A stretch of DNA of 64,000 nucleotides from the NCBI GenBank assembly GCA_020632995.1, contig JACKEN010000012.1:124001-188000 (forward strand), in the 5' to 3' direction. The notes under the pieces are model-generated. The model ran no database searches, was not told the DNA's origin, and saw only the letters and a list, made by a program, of their open reading frames with translations. Position 1 is the first letter of the stretch; each line of letters opens with the position of its first letter. The DNA is from Deltaproteobacteria bacterium. GTDB lineage: Bacteria > Myxococcota > Kuafuiibacteriia > Kuafuiibacteriales > Kuafuiibacteriaceae. Below, piece by piece: positions 1-7,912 of this stretch. Made by a program: the position numbers and the translations under genes.

Positions 1-1089
1 TTTGGCCGCCCGCCCCGGGTCCCAGCAGGCCGCGAAGAGCCAGCTGCCCCCAGCCTTCGAGTGGACTCCAGGTAGCCGGCTCTCGCCGGCCCACTGCAGC
101 AGGTCGGCTGCCCCGGTTCGATCGCCGGGCGGTGACCTCAGGCGGTCTCGATTTACGAGCGCGCAGGCGGCGCCCCAGGATGTCCGCCAGGCGCGCTTGC
201 CGGCGAAGGTCCTCGCGCGTCGAGGTCGAGTCGATCCTTGCTCCGGTGGACCATGTCGCGCGCCCCGACAGGACCTTGAGCGCTGCAGGGCAGCAACATC
301 CAGCTGTTGGAGCCAGCGACGCTACGGGCACGGCCGCGCCGGGGACGCTCTTCCCGCGGTTGTGCTGCGCGCGGTAACGTCGTCCCTCGGCGTCGAGAGG
401 ACGCGAACAGGCTCTGGAGGTCGCTGCCGATGCCGTTGCTTGCCGGCCTCGGTGGGGGCGCGAACCGTGGCCCAACCGACCGGTGGTGCGTCCGCGCTTG
501 CTCGACCGTGGCTCGGATGGCGTAGCTCAGGGCGGCGATGCGGTCTGCTCAGCGTCGGCGTCACTTCGCACCGCGACGACGAAGTCCTGGTTGGTCTCTG
601 GTTAATTCGTGAAGCGCGGCTCGGCACGGGCGGAGACTGGCGAACCCACTTCAACCAGAGCATAAGGCCGCTGCAGCTGGTCGAGATCCAGTCGGACCCG
701 CGTCCAGCGCCGCGTTCAGGCGTTCTTCTTGCCCGCCACGTCCGACGTGAGGGCGGGTTCCCCGGCATCCCCCATGCCTGCTCCGCCCCGGGCCGGCGTG
801 CCGAACCAGCCAGAATGGCGACTTCTCGTCCAGCCCAACTCGGTGGCGGTGGAACTGGCGGCGCAGCCGAGTCCGGCTTCGGCGAGGACGCTCGTGACCT
901 CGGCAGGAGACTCTGGACGGCTTGTCGAGAGGCGCTCGGCAGGACTGCACCCATCGGGCATGGTCGCCATGCTGGCGCGGGGCGGTCGCTTCGAGCTTTG
1001 GCCGCCCCCAGGCCCCGCCCGCCGCAAGCGCCCCCCAGGCCTGGCCCGATGGAGCGGGGTGGGCCAGCTCCGCCGGCCCACGAATGCAG
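1..1089. other. Stretch without a convincing gene
   Basis: I see no supported gene here. Open frames exist on both strands, but their translations are rich in Arg, Pro and Ser, show no family signature and do not share the strong G/C third-codon bias of the rest of the window. A minus-strand segment around 600-1000 can be read in pieces in different frames, which might be a decayed gene or insertion-sequence remnant, but no motif supports a family. The base composition is more mixed than in neighbouring genes, which fits degenerate or foreign DNA. Confidence 0.4.
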
Positions 1090-1125
1090 AAAGGCCGGCG
1101 ACCCCCGAAGGGATCACCGGCCTTG
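1090..1125 (-). terminator. Rho-independent-type terminator of the 1161-1610 gene
   Basis: Inverted repeat with 8-bp outer arms AAGGCCGG (1091-1098) and CCGGCCTT (1117-1124). The inner part can also pair, closing on a UUCG-type loop when read on the minus strand. On that strand the stem is followed by a short T-run. It lies 36 bp downstream of the stop of the minus-strand gene at 1161-1610. Confidence 0.6.
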
Positions 1126-1160
1126 GCACGCCCTCGGAGGCGGTCGCGCGTGCGCGCAGG

Positions 1161-1610
1161 CTACTTGAGGAGCTCGGGCTTGGACGCGCGGGCGCGGTTG
1201 CCGGCGGTCAGGTCCTCGTGCTTCGAGGCCGCGGCGTAGATGGCCTTCAGGCCGGCGGTGGAGGTGTCGCGCACCTGGCCGAGGAAGCCGTCGCCCTTGC
1301 TCGCGCTGCGGGCGGCCAGCATCCAGCTGTTGGCGGCCTGCTTGAGCTCGGACGCGCCGACCTGGCCGGAGTTGCGGCTCTTCGCGATCTTCACCGCGGT
1401 GTCGTAGACCATGGCGTCGAGGGCCTTGAACTCACCGGCGCTGCCGGCCTTGTTCAGGATCTCGTCGCGCACCTCGGGCTTCGAGAGGGTGGCGGCGTCG
1501 CGGGCGCCGTTGGCGGAACGCGCCATGGCGGCGTCGAGGCGCTTCTCGGAGGCCTGGATGGCGTGCTGGGCTTCGGTAAGGCTGACGCGGTTGTCGATCT
1601 TGATGGCCAT
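1161..1610 (-). CDS. Hypothetical small helical protein
   Basis: 149-residue protein of unknown function, starting MAIKIDNRVSLTEAQ. The sequence is rich in Ala, Lys and Asp, has no Cys, no signal peptide and no membrane segment, and looks almost wholly helical, so it is probably cytoplasmic. The start has a good ribosome site (AGGGGAGA about 7 bases upstream). A clear terminator follows at 1090-1125. It lies 28 bp downstream of the SCP2-like gene on the same strand, so the two may be co-transcribed. I recognise no family. The real-gene call rests on codon use, the ribosome site and the terminator. Confidence 0.7.
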   Translation of the reverse strand: MAIKIDNRVSLTEAQHAIQASEKRLDAAMARSANGARDAATLSKPEVRDEILNKAGSAGEFKALDAMVYDTAVKIAKSRNSGQVGASELKQAANSWMLAARSASKGDGFLGQVRDTSTAGLKAIYAAASKHEDLTAGNRARASKPELLK

Positions 1611-1638
1611 TGTCTTGTCTCCCCTTCTGGTTGGTCCG

Positions 1639-2091
1639 TTATCGTCCCATGCGGACGGAGAGCATGCTCCGGCCGCGTTCGAGTAGCTGAAAGAGCGGAA
1701 CGAGGAGCTCGATGTCGCCCTCGAGGCGCAGGGCGCCCGAGGTCAGCTCCGCTTCCGCGTCCACCGTGCCGTCGAGGATCTGCCGCAGGACAGCCTGCCG
1801 AGTCACGAGTCGGAGCTCGGCCTCGGTGTCCGCCCCCCACTGGAGCGGCGCCTTGCTGTCGCCGAACCGCACGGTCACCGAGCGGTCATCGGCCACGTCC
1901 AGGGCGATCCGGCCCCGCTGGGCCAGAAAAGCCGCCGGCTTCTCCTCGAAGGCGTTCACGAGCGCTCCGATGAACGCCTCGCACGCGCTGTCGGAGATCA
2001 CCGGCGCCTGGGCCTTGGCTCCGCCGCGCCGCGCGCGCCCCACCGACGGTGCGGCGTCTTGCGAGTTCAGGCTGAGTCCCAGGTGCGCCAT
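1639..2091 (-). CDS. SCP2 sterol-carrier-like domain protein
   Basis: 150-residue protein. Residues from about 70 to the end have the pattern of an SCP2 lipid-binding domain: a charged beta strand, then ...QILDGTVDAEAELTSGALRL, then EGDIELLVPLFQLL, matching the usual G-K/T-x-x-x-x-A-x-x-x-G-x-L-x-x-x-G-D ending. The N-terminal 35 residues are Ala/Arg-rich and likely disordered. There is no signal peptide. SCP2 domains bind sterols, fatty acyl chains or other hydrophobic ligands; the ligand here is unknown. GGAG sits 7 bases before the ATG. The upstream 137 bp holds a 19-bp palindrome (2173-2191) that could serve this promoter. Confidence 0.65.
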   Translation of the reverse strand: MAHLGLSLNSQDAAPSVGRARRGGAKAQAPVISDSACEAFIGALVNAFEEKPAAFLAQRGRIALDVADDRSVTVRFGDSKAPLQWGADTEAELRLVTRQAVLRQILDGTVDAEAELTSGALRLEGDIELLVPLFQLLERGRSMLSVRMGR

Positions 2092-2172
2092 GTGACTGCT
2101 CCGATCCCTCCCAGTTGGTATGCGGTGTGTTCCGCACAGTGTCCTACATGGGAGATGTCAGCCTTATCGGGG

Positions 2173-2191
2173 CGCAACGAATTTCGTTGCG
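2173..2191. promoter_or_regulatory. 19-bp palindrome upstream of the SCP2-like gene
   Basis: Perfect inverted repeat CGCAACGAA-T-TTCGTTGCG with 9-bp arms around one central base. It lies 82 bp upstream of the minus-strand start at 2091, in an A/T-richer patch that also holds AAGATCTT and TTATAT on the minus strand, a possible -10 region. This suits a dimeric repressor site; a short RNA hairpin is the alternative. Confidence 0.4.
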
Positions 2192-2228
2192 TGGGAGATA
2201 TAAGATCTTTCGCGCTTCGAAGAAACCC

Positions 2229-2804
2229 CTAAGAGGGAGGGGTGATCGCGGGGCCGAGGAACCGGCGGAGCTGGTCCACGAAGTCCGGCGGCCAGCCCTC
2301 GAGGTGCTGGAAGAACGCCTCGAAGTCCTCGGCGAAGAGGGCCCGCGAGGCCTCCTCGAAGCCTGGCTGGTTCCCCGCGATGTCCCACATGAAGGCGTGG
2401 GCGGCGTCGATCGCCCGCCGGGTGGTCTCCTCGCCCGAGTGGGTCTTCCGGGCCTCGTCCACCAGGCGCCGCAGGGCGGCCGAGGCCCCGCCGCGCTGGG
2501 CCTCCAGCCACGCCCAGTGCCGAGGCAACAGGGTCACCTCCCGCGCCACACACCCGAGCTTGGGCCGGCCAGGCCCCTTGCGGTCCGCCCCCAGGGGGTG
2601 GGCGCGGACCGCGGCGAGCAGCTGCTCGGGGCTCGCCCCCAGATCCACGTCGGTGGGGCGCCCGGTGGACTCGTCATACAGGGAGATTCGGCCCCCGCCC
2701 GCGTCGTGCCGGGCCTTGGCCGCCTGCACCACCGCCTCCAGGTCCCCCCGGGCCACCAGGGTGTCGCCACAGAACGCCACGAAGCTCGTCTCGCTCATCG
2801 CCAT
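2229..2804 (-). CDS. DUF2239 family protein
   Basis: 191-residue protein matching the DUF2239 pattern: N-terminal SFVAFCGDTLVARGDLEAVV (about 7-26), the ISLYDESTGRPTDVDL segment, a GRPKLGCVAREVTLLPRHW motif in the middle, and a helical C-terminus with ...AAHAFMWDIAGNQPGFEEA. No function is established for the family and I infer none. It has no signal peptide. The first ATG is chosen because GGAGG lies 5 bases before it; a second ATG two codons in is less well placed. An 11-bp inverted repeat begins 25 bp upstream and probably controls it. It is downstream of, and co-directional with, the membrane protein at 2858-4712. Confidence 0.75.
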   Translation of the reverse strand: MAMSETSFVAFCGDTLVARGDLEAVVQAAKARHDAGGGRISLYDESTGRPTDVDLGASPEQLLAAVRAHPLGADRKGPGRPKLGCVAREVTLLPRHWAWLEAQRGGASAALRRLVDEARKTHSGEETTRRAIDAAHAFMWDIAGNQPGFEEASRALFAEDFEAFFQHLEGWPPDFVDQLRRFLGPAITPPS

Positions 2805-2828
2805 TGATCCTCCATGGCGATGAGGCTA

Positions 2829-2872
2829 ATTTTACCCGGGCTATAAAGCAAGGAAAATCATCCGGGTAAAAT
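2829..2872. promoter_or_regulatory. Inverted repeat upstream of DUF2239 gene, likely operator
   Basis: Arms ATTTTACCCGG (2829-2839) and CCGGGTAAAAT (2862-2872) are exact reverse complements, separated by 22 bp that include a second CCGGG-type core. The near arm is 25 bp from the DUF2239 start, where a promoter should be; the far arm covers the last codons of the upstream gene. No T-run follows, so an operator is more likely than a terminator. The regulator is not evident in the window. Confidence 0.5.
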
Positions 2873-4712
2873 GCGATAGATGAAGCGCTGCTGCCCGAAG
2901 ACCTCCATCGTGTCCACGAGCTCGAAGCGCTTGGGGTCGTGCAAGGCTGCTTGCCCGACCGGGCTCAGCCCGGCCACGTCGCCGGGCGACAGGACCAGCC
3001 ACTCTACGTCCAGCTCGGCGAGGGACGCGGGGTCGAGGTCGCGCCGGGCGCTGGTCCTTCACCCGGGCCAGGTGCTCGGAGCGCGGCTGGTCGAGCAGGA
3101 AGCTCTGGCCCACCTGATGCCAGTCGAAGCCCGGGGTGGGGATGCCGCCGCCGCTCCCAAGCTCGGGGCTGACGCTGAAGACCTGATCGCCCTCGGCCAT
3201 CAGCTCGTCCATGCGCTCACCCACCACGCGGCCGACCCCCGAGGGGCCGGGGAAGTGCATCTTCGGGACGCCCAGCCGGCCGTCGAGGGGGCCCATGCGG
3301 ACGAAGATGACCCAGCTGGACACGGTTGCGAGCGCAACCAGGGTTGCGATCACCGGGGCGCGCCAGCGGTTGGGCCAGCGGGCGAGCAGATCCGCGAAGA
3401 GGGCGTTGGCGAAGAACGCGCCGACGCCGAGGAACTTCACGATGTCCCAGCTGCGGGCGTAGGTCACGAAGTGGGGCACCAGGAAGCCGAAGACGGCGGC
3501 GATGGCGATGGGGACGCGGAGCGGGTCGGGGCGTCGCACGATCAGCGCCACCGCCACCGGGAGGGCGATGAGCGGCAGGCCGAACACCACCAGGTGATAG
3601 GCGAGCAGCGACAGGCCCTGGTCCCTGAACATGCTCCGGCCGAAGAGCAGGGTGCTCTCCACCGGCGAGCCGGGGGCGAGGAACCCACCGAGGCCGTACG
3701 CGATCACCAGGCTGCTCGCGAGGAGCGCGCCGTCGATCAGCACCTGGCGCTTCCTCTCGGCCCGCCGCGCCTGGGCCAGGGTGGCGAGCCCGAGCACGAG
3801 GCCGAGGGTGCCGAAGAACACGATCTGGGACAGGGAGAGGGCGCCCATCACCAGCGCGGCGAGGGCGCTCCGGCGGGTGCGGAGCGGATCGTCCAGGCGG
3901 CGGTCGAAGAGCATCAGGGCGGTCAACGCGAGCACCATCCCCATCGCCTGGGGGTGCTGGAAGAAGTTGCTGATCGTCGGCGGGGGCACCGAGTCGCGCC
4001 AACGCACCGGGAGCACGTCCCAGTGGAGCTCCAGGCTGCCCATGTCGGTGTTGAGCAGGGTGGCGAGGGTGCCGGTGCCCAAGAGCAAGATCACTGGCAT
4101 CAGCCGCGCGCCGCGGTCGCCGCCGAGGCTCGCCCCGAGGTCGCGCGCCACCCCCAACAGGAGGGCGAGCAGGCCGATGCTCACCACGTCGAGCGCCTGC
4201 GCCACGTTGAGGCCGGTGAGGGCGCGGACCGCGCCGGCGAGCAGATCGAAGGCGTAGTGGTAGCGGAACTGCTCGTAGGGGAACAGGGGGTGGACCGCGG
4301 GCACCACCCCGCGGGCGAGGCTCGAGGCGAGCGGGAAGTGGCAGGAGTACTCGTCCCAGAAGTAGGCGCCGAACACCGCGAAGGCGCCGACGACGAGGAT
4401 GGTGAGCACGCCGGTCCAGCCCCAGAACCCGAGGCGGCCCGAGGGCAGCGGCGGGGCCGGGGTGGGCGGTGCGCGGCGCCACGCGAGGGCGATGAGGGCG
4501 GCGGCGGTGAGCGCGGTGAGGGCGGTGGCCGCCACCATGCTCTGGGTGGCGCGGGCCCAGCCGTAGATCGACAGCACGAGCACGGCCAGGCCCACCCCGG
4601 CGCCGACGAAGGGGCGGCGCTCGCCAGCCAGGAAGGCCAGGGCACGGCCGGCCACCAGGGTGAGGCCCAAGGTGACCAGGCCCAGGAGCGCGCCGAGCAT
4701 GCCCACGCTCAT
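2858..4712 (-). CDS. Polytopic membrane protein, GT-C-like (frameshifted)
   Basis: About 617 residues with roughly a dozen hydrophobic segments and acidic motifs in the first third (YFWDEYSCHFPL, FPYEQFRYHY) typical of GT-C-type membrane glycosyltransferases or related uncharacterised proteins. The N-terminus begins MSVGMLGALLGLVTL at 4712; ATG 4700 is an alternative. The reading frame breaks near 3045-3065: the membrane part runs from 4712 to about 3060, then an apparent extra base shifts the frame and the soluble tail (EWLVLSPGDVAGLSP ... QQRFIYRILPG) ends at 2858. Codon use stays strongly coding across the switch, so one gene is intended. An open frame extends upstream through the heptad repeats, but that part is probably not coding. 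The function is inferred only from topology. Confidence 0.6.
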
Positions 4713-4808
4713 GCCCCAGGCGCTGGAGCGAGGCAACCCGACGGCGGTGAGCGAGGCCGGCGCGGCGCAGACCGTGATCGGTGGCGTCCTCAGCGGTCGT
4801 CCGGCCTC

Positions 4809-4990
4809 GCATCCTGCCGCTGCCTCCTGCGGCCTAGCATCCTGCGGGCTGCATCCTGCGGGCTGCATCCTGCGGCCTGCATCCTGCGGCCTGCCTCCTG
4901 CGGCCTGCATCCTGTGGCCTGCATCCTGTGGCCTGCATCCTGCGGCCTGCATCCTGTGGCCTGCAGCCTGTCTCTGAAGCCTGAAGCCCT
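4809..4990. repeat. Heptanucleotide tandem array 1 (GCATCCT/GCGGCCT)
   Basis: About 25 consecutive 7-bp units ending mostly in CCT, alternating GCATCCT with GCGGCCT, GCGGGCT or GTGGCCT, so a 14-bp higher-order period is visible. The run is uninterrupted from 4837 to about 4969 and decays at both ends (GCCGCT, GTCTCTG, AAGCCTG). It sits in the 534-bp interval 4713-5246 between two minus-strand genes, upstream of the membrane protein gene. It resembles short tandemly repeated repetitive (STRR) sequences described in some bacteria. Confidence 0.85.
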
Positions 4991-5076
4991 CGCCCGCACT
5001 CGACCTCAACCTCAACGCTCCGCCAGGACCGCCCACTGCAGCGCTCTCGCCGCAGCCCCGGTGGCCCCAGGCATCA

Positions 5077-5167
5077 GAGACAGGCCGCAGGTCTCAGGTC
5101 TCAGAGCTCAGGTCTCACGTCTCAGGCCGCAGGTCTCAGAGCTCAGAGCTCAGGCTGCAGGATCCAG
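5077..5167. repeat. Heptanucleotide tandem array 2 (GTCTCAG/AGCTCAG)
   Basis: About 13 consecutive 7-bp units, all but one ending in CAG or close to it: GAGACAG, GCCGCAG, GTCTCAG (several), AGCTCAG, GTCTCAC, GCTGCAG, GATCCAG. It is a different heptamer from array 1, only 86 bp away in the same intergenic interval. The rest of the interval (4991-5076 and 5168-5246) holds nothing I recognise. Confidence 0.8.
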
Positions 5168-5246
5168 GGCGCGCGCTCCAGAGCTCGGACGCCCGGGCGC
5201 GTGCACCAGCCTCGGCGCGCTTCCCGTCGCGTCGCCCTCGTCGGCA

Positions 5247-6563
5247 CTACCGGACGACGAGCTCCTCCTTGGCCTTGCGCAAGGCAGCTTCCACCGCCTC
5301 GGCCAGGCGGTTGATCTCGACCTCGGTCATCGGGGTGGAGAGGGCGCCGGCCGCGCTGTAGATGGTGAGGATCCCGTCGTCGTTGAGGGCGTCGATGAAC
5401 GCCCGGTGGGCGTGGCGCTCCTCGGTGGTGGGGAAGGCGCTCCTGTAGTCCCGCGGGGCCTCGGCCTTGAAGTGGAGCTTGAACATCGAGCCGGTGCCGG
5501 TGACGCTGGCCGGCGCCCCCGAGGCCGAGATCGCCTCCCTGAGGCGCGCCCGGGTCAGCTCCCCCAGCGCGTTGAGGCGCGCCACCGCCGCCGCGTCGAA
5601 CAGCTCCATCGCGGTGAGGCCCGCGGTCATGGTGATCGGGTTGGCGGAGAAGGTGCCGGAGTGGGGCAGCCGCGGGCCGTAGGGCCCGGGGATGAACACC
5701 GCCATCGTCTCGTCGCGGCCCGCGATCGCGCCGACCGGGAAGCCGCCGCCGATGATCTTGCCCATCGTCGTGAAGTCGGGGCGCACCTTGTACCGGGTCT
5801 GCATTCCGCCGACCTCGGTGCGGAAGGTGATGACCTCGTCGAACACCAGGAGCGCGCCGTCGTCGCGGGTCCACTTCCACAGGGCGCGGATGAAGTTCTC
5901 GTCCGCCGGGATGAGCCCGGCCCGGTGGGGCATGGGGTCGATGAGGACACAGGCCAGCTCGCCCCGGTGCTCATCGAGGATGGCGCAGGCGGCGTCGGGG
6001 TCGTTGAAGGGGATGATCACCACGTCGTGCAGGATGCCTTGCGGGGTGCCCATGGCCAGGGGCACCGCGTTGGGGTGGTTGCGCTCGCCCCAGCTGTGGG
6101 GCGCGGGCTCCTGGCTCACCTCGGCGAAGTCGTAGGCGCCGTGGTAGGTGCCCTCGACCTTCGCGATCTTGGGGCGCCCGGTGTGGGCGCGGGCGGCCTT
6201 GATCGCCGCCATCACCGCCTCGGTGCCCGAGTTCACGAAGCGCACCTTGTCGAAGGAGGGCGAGCGGCCCACCAGGTGCCTCGCGAAGTCGATCTCGGTC
6301 TCGGTCGCCATGGTGAAGGCGGTGCCCTTGGCGAGCTGCTCGGTCACCGCGGCCACGATGGCGGGGTGGGCGTGCCCATGGATGAGCGACGCCATGTTGT
6401 TGGCGAAGTCGATGCGGTCCACGCCGTCGACGTCGACGGTGCGACAGCCGGTGGCGTGGTGGTTGTAGAAGGGGTGGGGCTTCCTCAGCAGGGTGTTCCG
6501 GCTGACTCCGCCCGGGAGGTACTTCTGGGCCTCCAGGAACAGCTCGGCGCTACGGCTACTCAT
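5247..6563 (-). CDS. Class III aminotransferase, glutamate-1-semialdehyde aminomutase-like
   Basis: 438-residue PLP enzyme of the fold-type I, class III family. Visible marks are the substrate/cofactor segment FVNSGTEAVMAAIKAARAHTG, the PLP-binding Asp in LLVFDEVITFR, and the Schiff-base Lys in TMGKIIGGGFPVGAIAGR. It resembles HemL, but the setting (coupled to CoA-transferase and a radical SAM aminomutase-like gene) argues against haem synthesis and for transamination of an amino or beta-amino acid intermediate. The start at 6563 is chosen because AGAGGACC precedes it; ATG 6581 has no ribosome site. It overlaps the end of the CoA-transferase B gene by 8 bp, so it is the last gene of a four-gene operon. 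Confidence 0.8.
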   Translation of the reverse strand: MSSRSAELFLEAQKYLPGGVSRNTLLRKPHPFYNHHATGCRTVDVDGVDRIDFANNMASLIHGHAHPAIVAAVTEQLAKGTAFTMATETEIDFARHLVGRSPSFDKVRFVNSGTEAVMAAIKAARAHTGRPKIAKVEGTYHGAYDFAEVSQEPAPHSWGERNHPNAVPLAMGTPQGILHDVVIIPFNDPDAACAILDEHRGELACVLIDPMPHRAGLIPADENFIRALWKWTRDDGALLVFDEVITFRTEVGGMQTRYKVRPDFTTMGKIIGGGFPVGAIAGRDETMAVFIPGPYGPRLPHSGTFSANPITMTAGLTAMELFDAAAVARLNALGELTRARLREAISASGAPASVTGTGSMFKLHFKAEAPRDYRSAFPTTEERHAHRAFIDALNDDGILTIYSAAGALSTPMTEVEINRLAEAVEAALRKAKEELVVR

Positions 6564-7206
6564 TGTCTGGTCCTCTGGCATTCAGGGGTGCGCCCGTGCG
6601 CGCGCGGACGTACGCCTCGGTCACCCCGGGGGCCAGCTCCACGAGCTGGAAGCCGTCGGGGGTGACCTCTACGACGGCGAGGTCGGTGTAGACGCGTGAG
6701 ACCACGCGTTGGCCGGTGAGGGGATAGGTGCAGCGCTCCACCAGCTTGGGCTCGCCCTCCTTGGTGGTGTGCTGGGTGATGACGAGGATGGTCTTCACCC
6801 CCGCCACCAGGTCCATGGCCCCGCCCACCGCGGGGATGGCCCCGGGCTCGCCGGTGGACCAGTTGGCGAGGTCGCCGTTTCGCGCAACCTGCATTGCGCC
6901 GAGCACGCACACGTCGAGGTGGCCGCCGCGGATCATGGTGAAGCTGTCGGCGTGGTGGAAGAACGCGGCGCCGGGCACCGCGGTCACCGGCTTCTTCCCC
7001 GCGTTGATCAGCTCCGGGTCCTCCTCGCCCGCGGGGGGCGGCGGGCCCATGCCCAACAGGCCGTTCTCGGTGTGGTAGATGAACTCGCGGCCCTCGGGGA
7101 CGTAGCGGGCCACCAGCTCGGGCAGCCCGATGCCCAGGTTCACGTAGGAACCGTCCGCGATATCGGCGGCGCACCGGGCCGCCATCTGCTCCCGGGTCCA
7201 GCTCAT
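6556..7206 (-). CDS. 3-oxoacid/acyl CoA-transferase subunit B
   Basis: 216-residue beta subunit of a family I CoA-transferase. It has the GSYVNLGIGLPELVARYV start and the HTENGLLGMGP segment, where Glu of the ENGLLG motif is the catalytic residue that forms the CoA thioester in this family. GGHLDVCVLGAMQVARNGDLA and GMxxxxGGAMDL-type motifs follow. The enzyme moves CoA between an acyl-CoA and a free acid; the substrate cannot be read from sequence. Its ATG overlaps the stop of subunit A (ATGA at 7203-7206), and the aminotransferase start lies inside its 3' end. Confidence 0.85.
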   Translation of the reverse strand: MSWTREQMAARCAADIADGSYVNLGIGLPELVARYVPEGREFIYHTENGLLGMGPPPPAGEEDPELINAGKKPVTAVPGAAFFHHADSFTMIRGGHLDVCVLGAMQVARNGDLANWSTGEPGAIPAVGGAMDLVAGVKTILVITQHTTKEGEPKLVERCTYPLTGQRVVSRVYTDLAVVEVTPDGFQLVELAPGVTEAYVRARTGAPLNARGPDNE

Positions 7207-7912
7207 GGGTAACTCCTGTTGGCGGCGATGAGGTCCGACTCCTCCTCGGGGTTCGCGACCTCGACCACGCGGTCCACGAAGATGCCGGGGGTGACGACGT
7301 GCTCGGGGTCGATCTCGCCCGGGGCCACCACCCGACGCGCCTGAACGATGGTGGTCTTCGCCGCCATCGCCATCACCGGGCCGAAGTTCCGCGCCGTCTT
7401 GTTGAAGGTCAGGTTGCCCATGCGGTCCGCGGTCTCGGCCTTGATGAGGGCGAAGTCCGCCTTCAGCCACCGCTCCATCACGTAGGCGCGCCCTCGAACT
7501 CACGGAGCTCCTTGCCCTCCGCGAGCGGGGTGCCCACCGCGGTGGGGGTGTAGAAGGCCGGGATCCCCGCCGCGCCCGCCCGCAGGCGCTCGGCCAGGGT
7601 GCCCTGGGGCACCAGCTCCAGCTCGATCTTCCCCGCGCGGTAGAGCTCCGGGAACACCTTGGAGTTCGACGACCGCGGGTAGGAGCAGATCATCTTCCTG
7701 ACCTGCCCGTTCTTGATCAGCGCGGCCAGCCCCACGTCGCCGTTGCCGGTGTTGTTGTTGACCGCGGTGAGGTCCTTCACCCCGAGGTCGATCAGGGCGT
7801 GGATCAGCTCGATGGGCCCACCGGCGGAGCCGAAGCCGCCGATGAGCACCACCGCGCCGTCGTGGATGACGGAGACCGCCTCCGCCACCGAGGTGACGGT
7901 CTTGTCGATCAT
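7203..7912 (-). CDS. 3-oxoacid/acyl CoA-transferase subunit A (frameshifted)
   Basis: About 236 residues, the alpha subunit of a family I CoA-transferase. The N-terminal part (7912 to about 7487) begins MIDKTVTSVAEAVSVIHDGA and holds GGFGSAGGPIELIHALID and NNNTGNGDVGLAALI. The C-terminal part (ADFALIKAETADRMGNLTFN ... EEESDLIAANRSYP) continues in another frame from about 7487. One missing base in a GGGCGCGCC run explains the break and would restore a family-typical EFEGRAYVMERWLKADFAL join. The start overlaps the stop of the kamA-like gene (ATGA, 7909-7912), and the end overlaps subunit B. It is probably intact in the living organism. Confidence 0.8.

Noticed and set aside
105..135. tRNA-like GGTTCGATC and, near 530, GTAGCTCAG
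   Set aside because: No cloverleaf with acceptor and anticodon stems can be formed around either piece, and they are 400 bp apart.
600..1000. Possible decayed IS630-type transposase on the minus strand
   Set aside because: Pieces in three frames only vaguely recall the family and no DDE motif or terminal inverted repeats were found.
4713..5036. Upstream extension of the membrane protein through the heptad array
   Set aside because: The frame is open but encodes only a repetitive His-Arg-Met-Gln-Ala-like stretch, and the first hydrophobic segment and a sensible start lie at 4712.
4809..5167. CRISPR array
   Set aside because: The repeats are 7 bp and contiguous, with no unique spacers and no cas genes.
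5247..6563. Calling the aminotransferase hemL
   Set aside because: It has the family fold and motifs, but the operon is catabolic and no other haem gene is near.
2880..6665. A plus-strand open frame of 1261 codons
   Set aside because: It is antisense to the membrane protein, the repeats and the aminotransferase. It is open only because of high GC, with His/Arg/Gly-rich composition and no family signature.
7478..7490. Programmed frameshifting in CoA-transferase A
   Set aside because: No slippery heptamer plus downstream structure is evident, and similar breaks of both signs occur in many unrelated genes, which points to indel errors.
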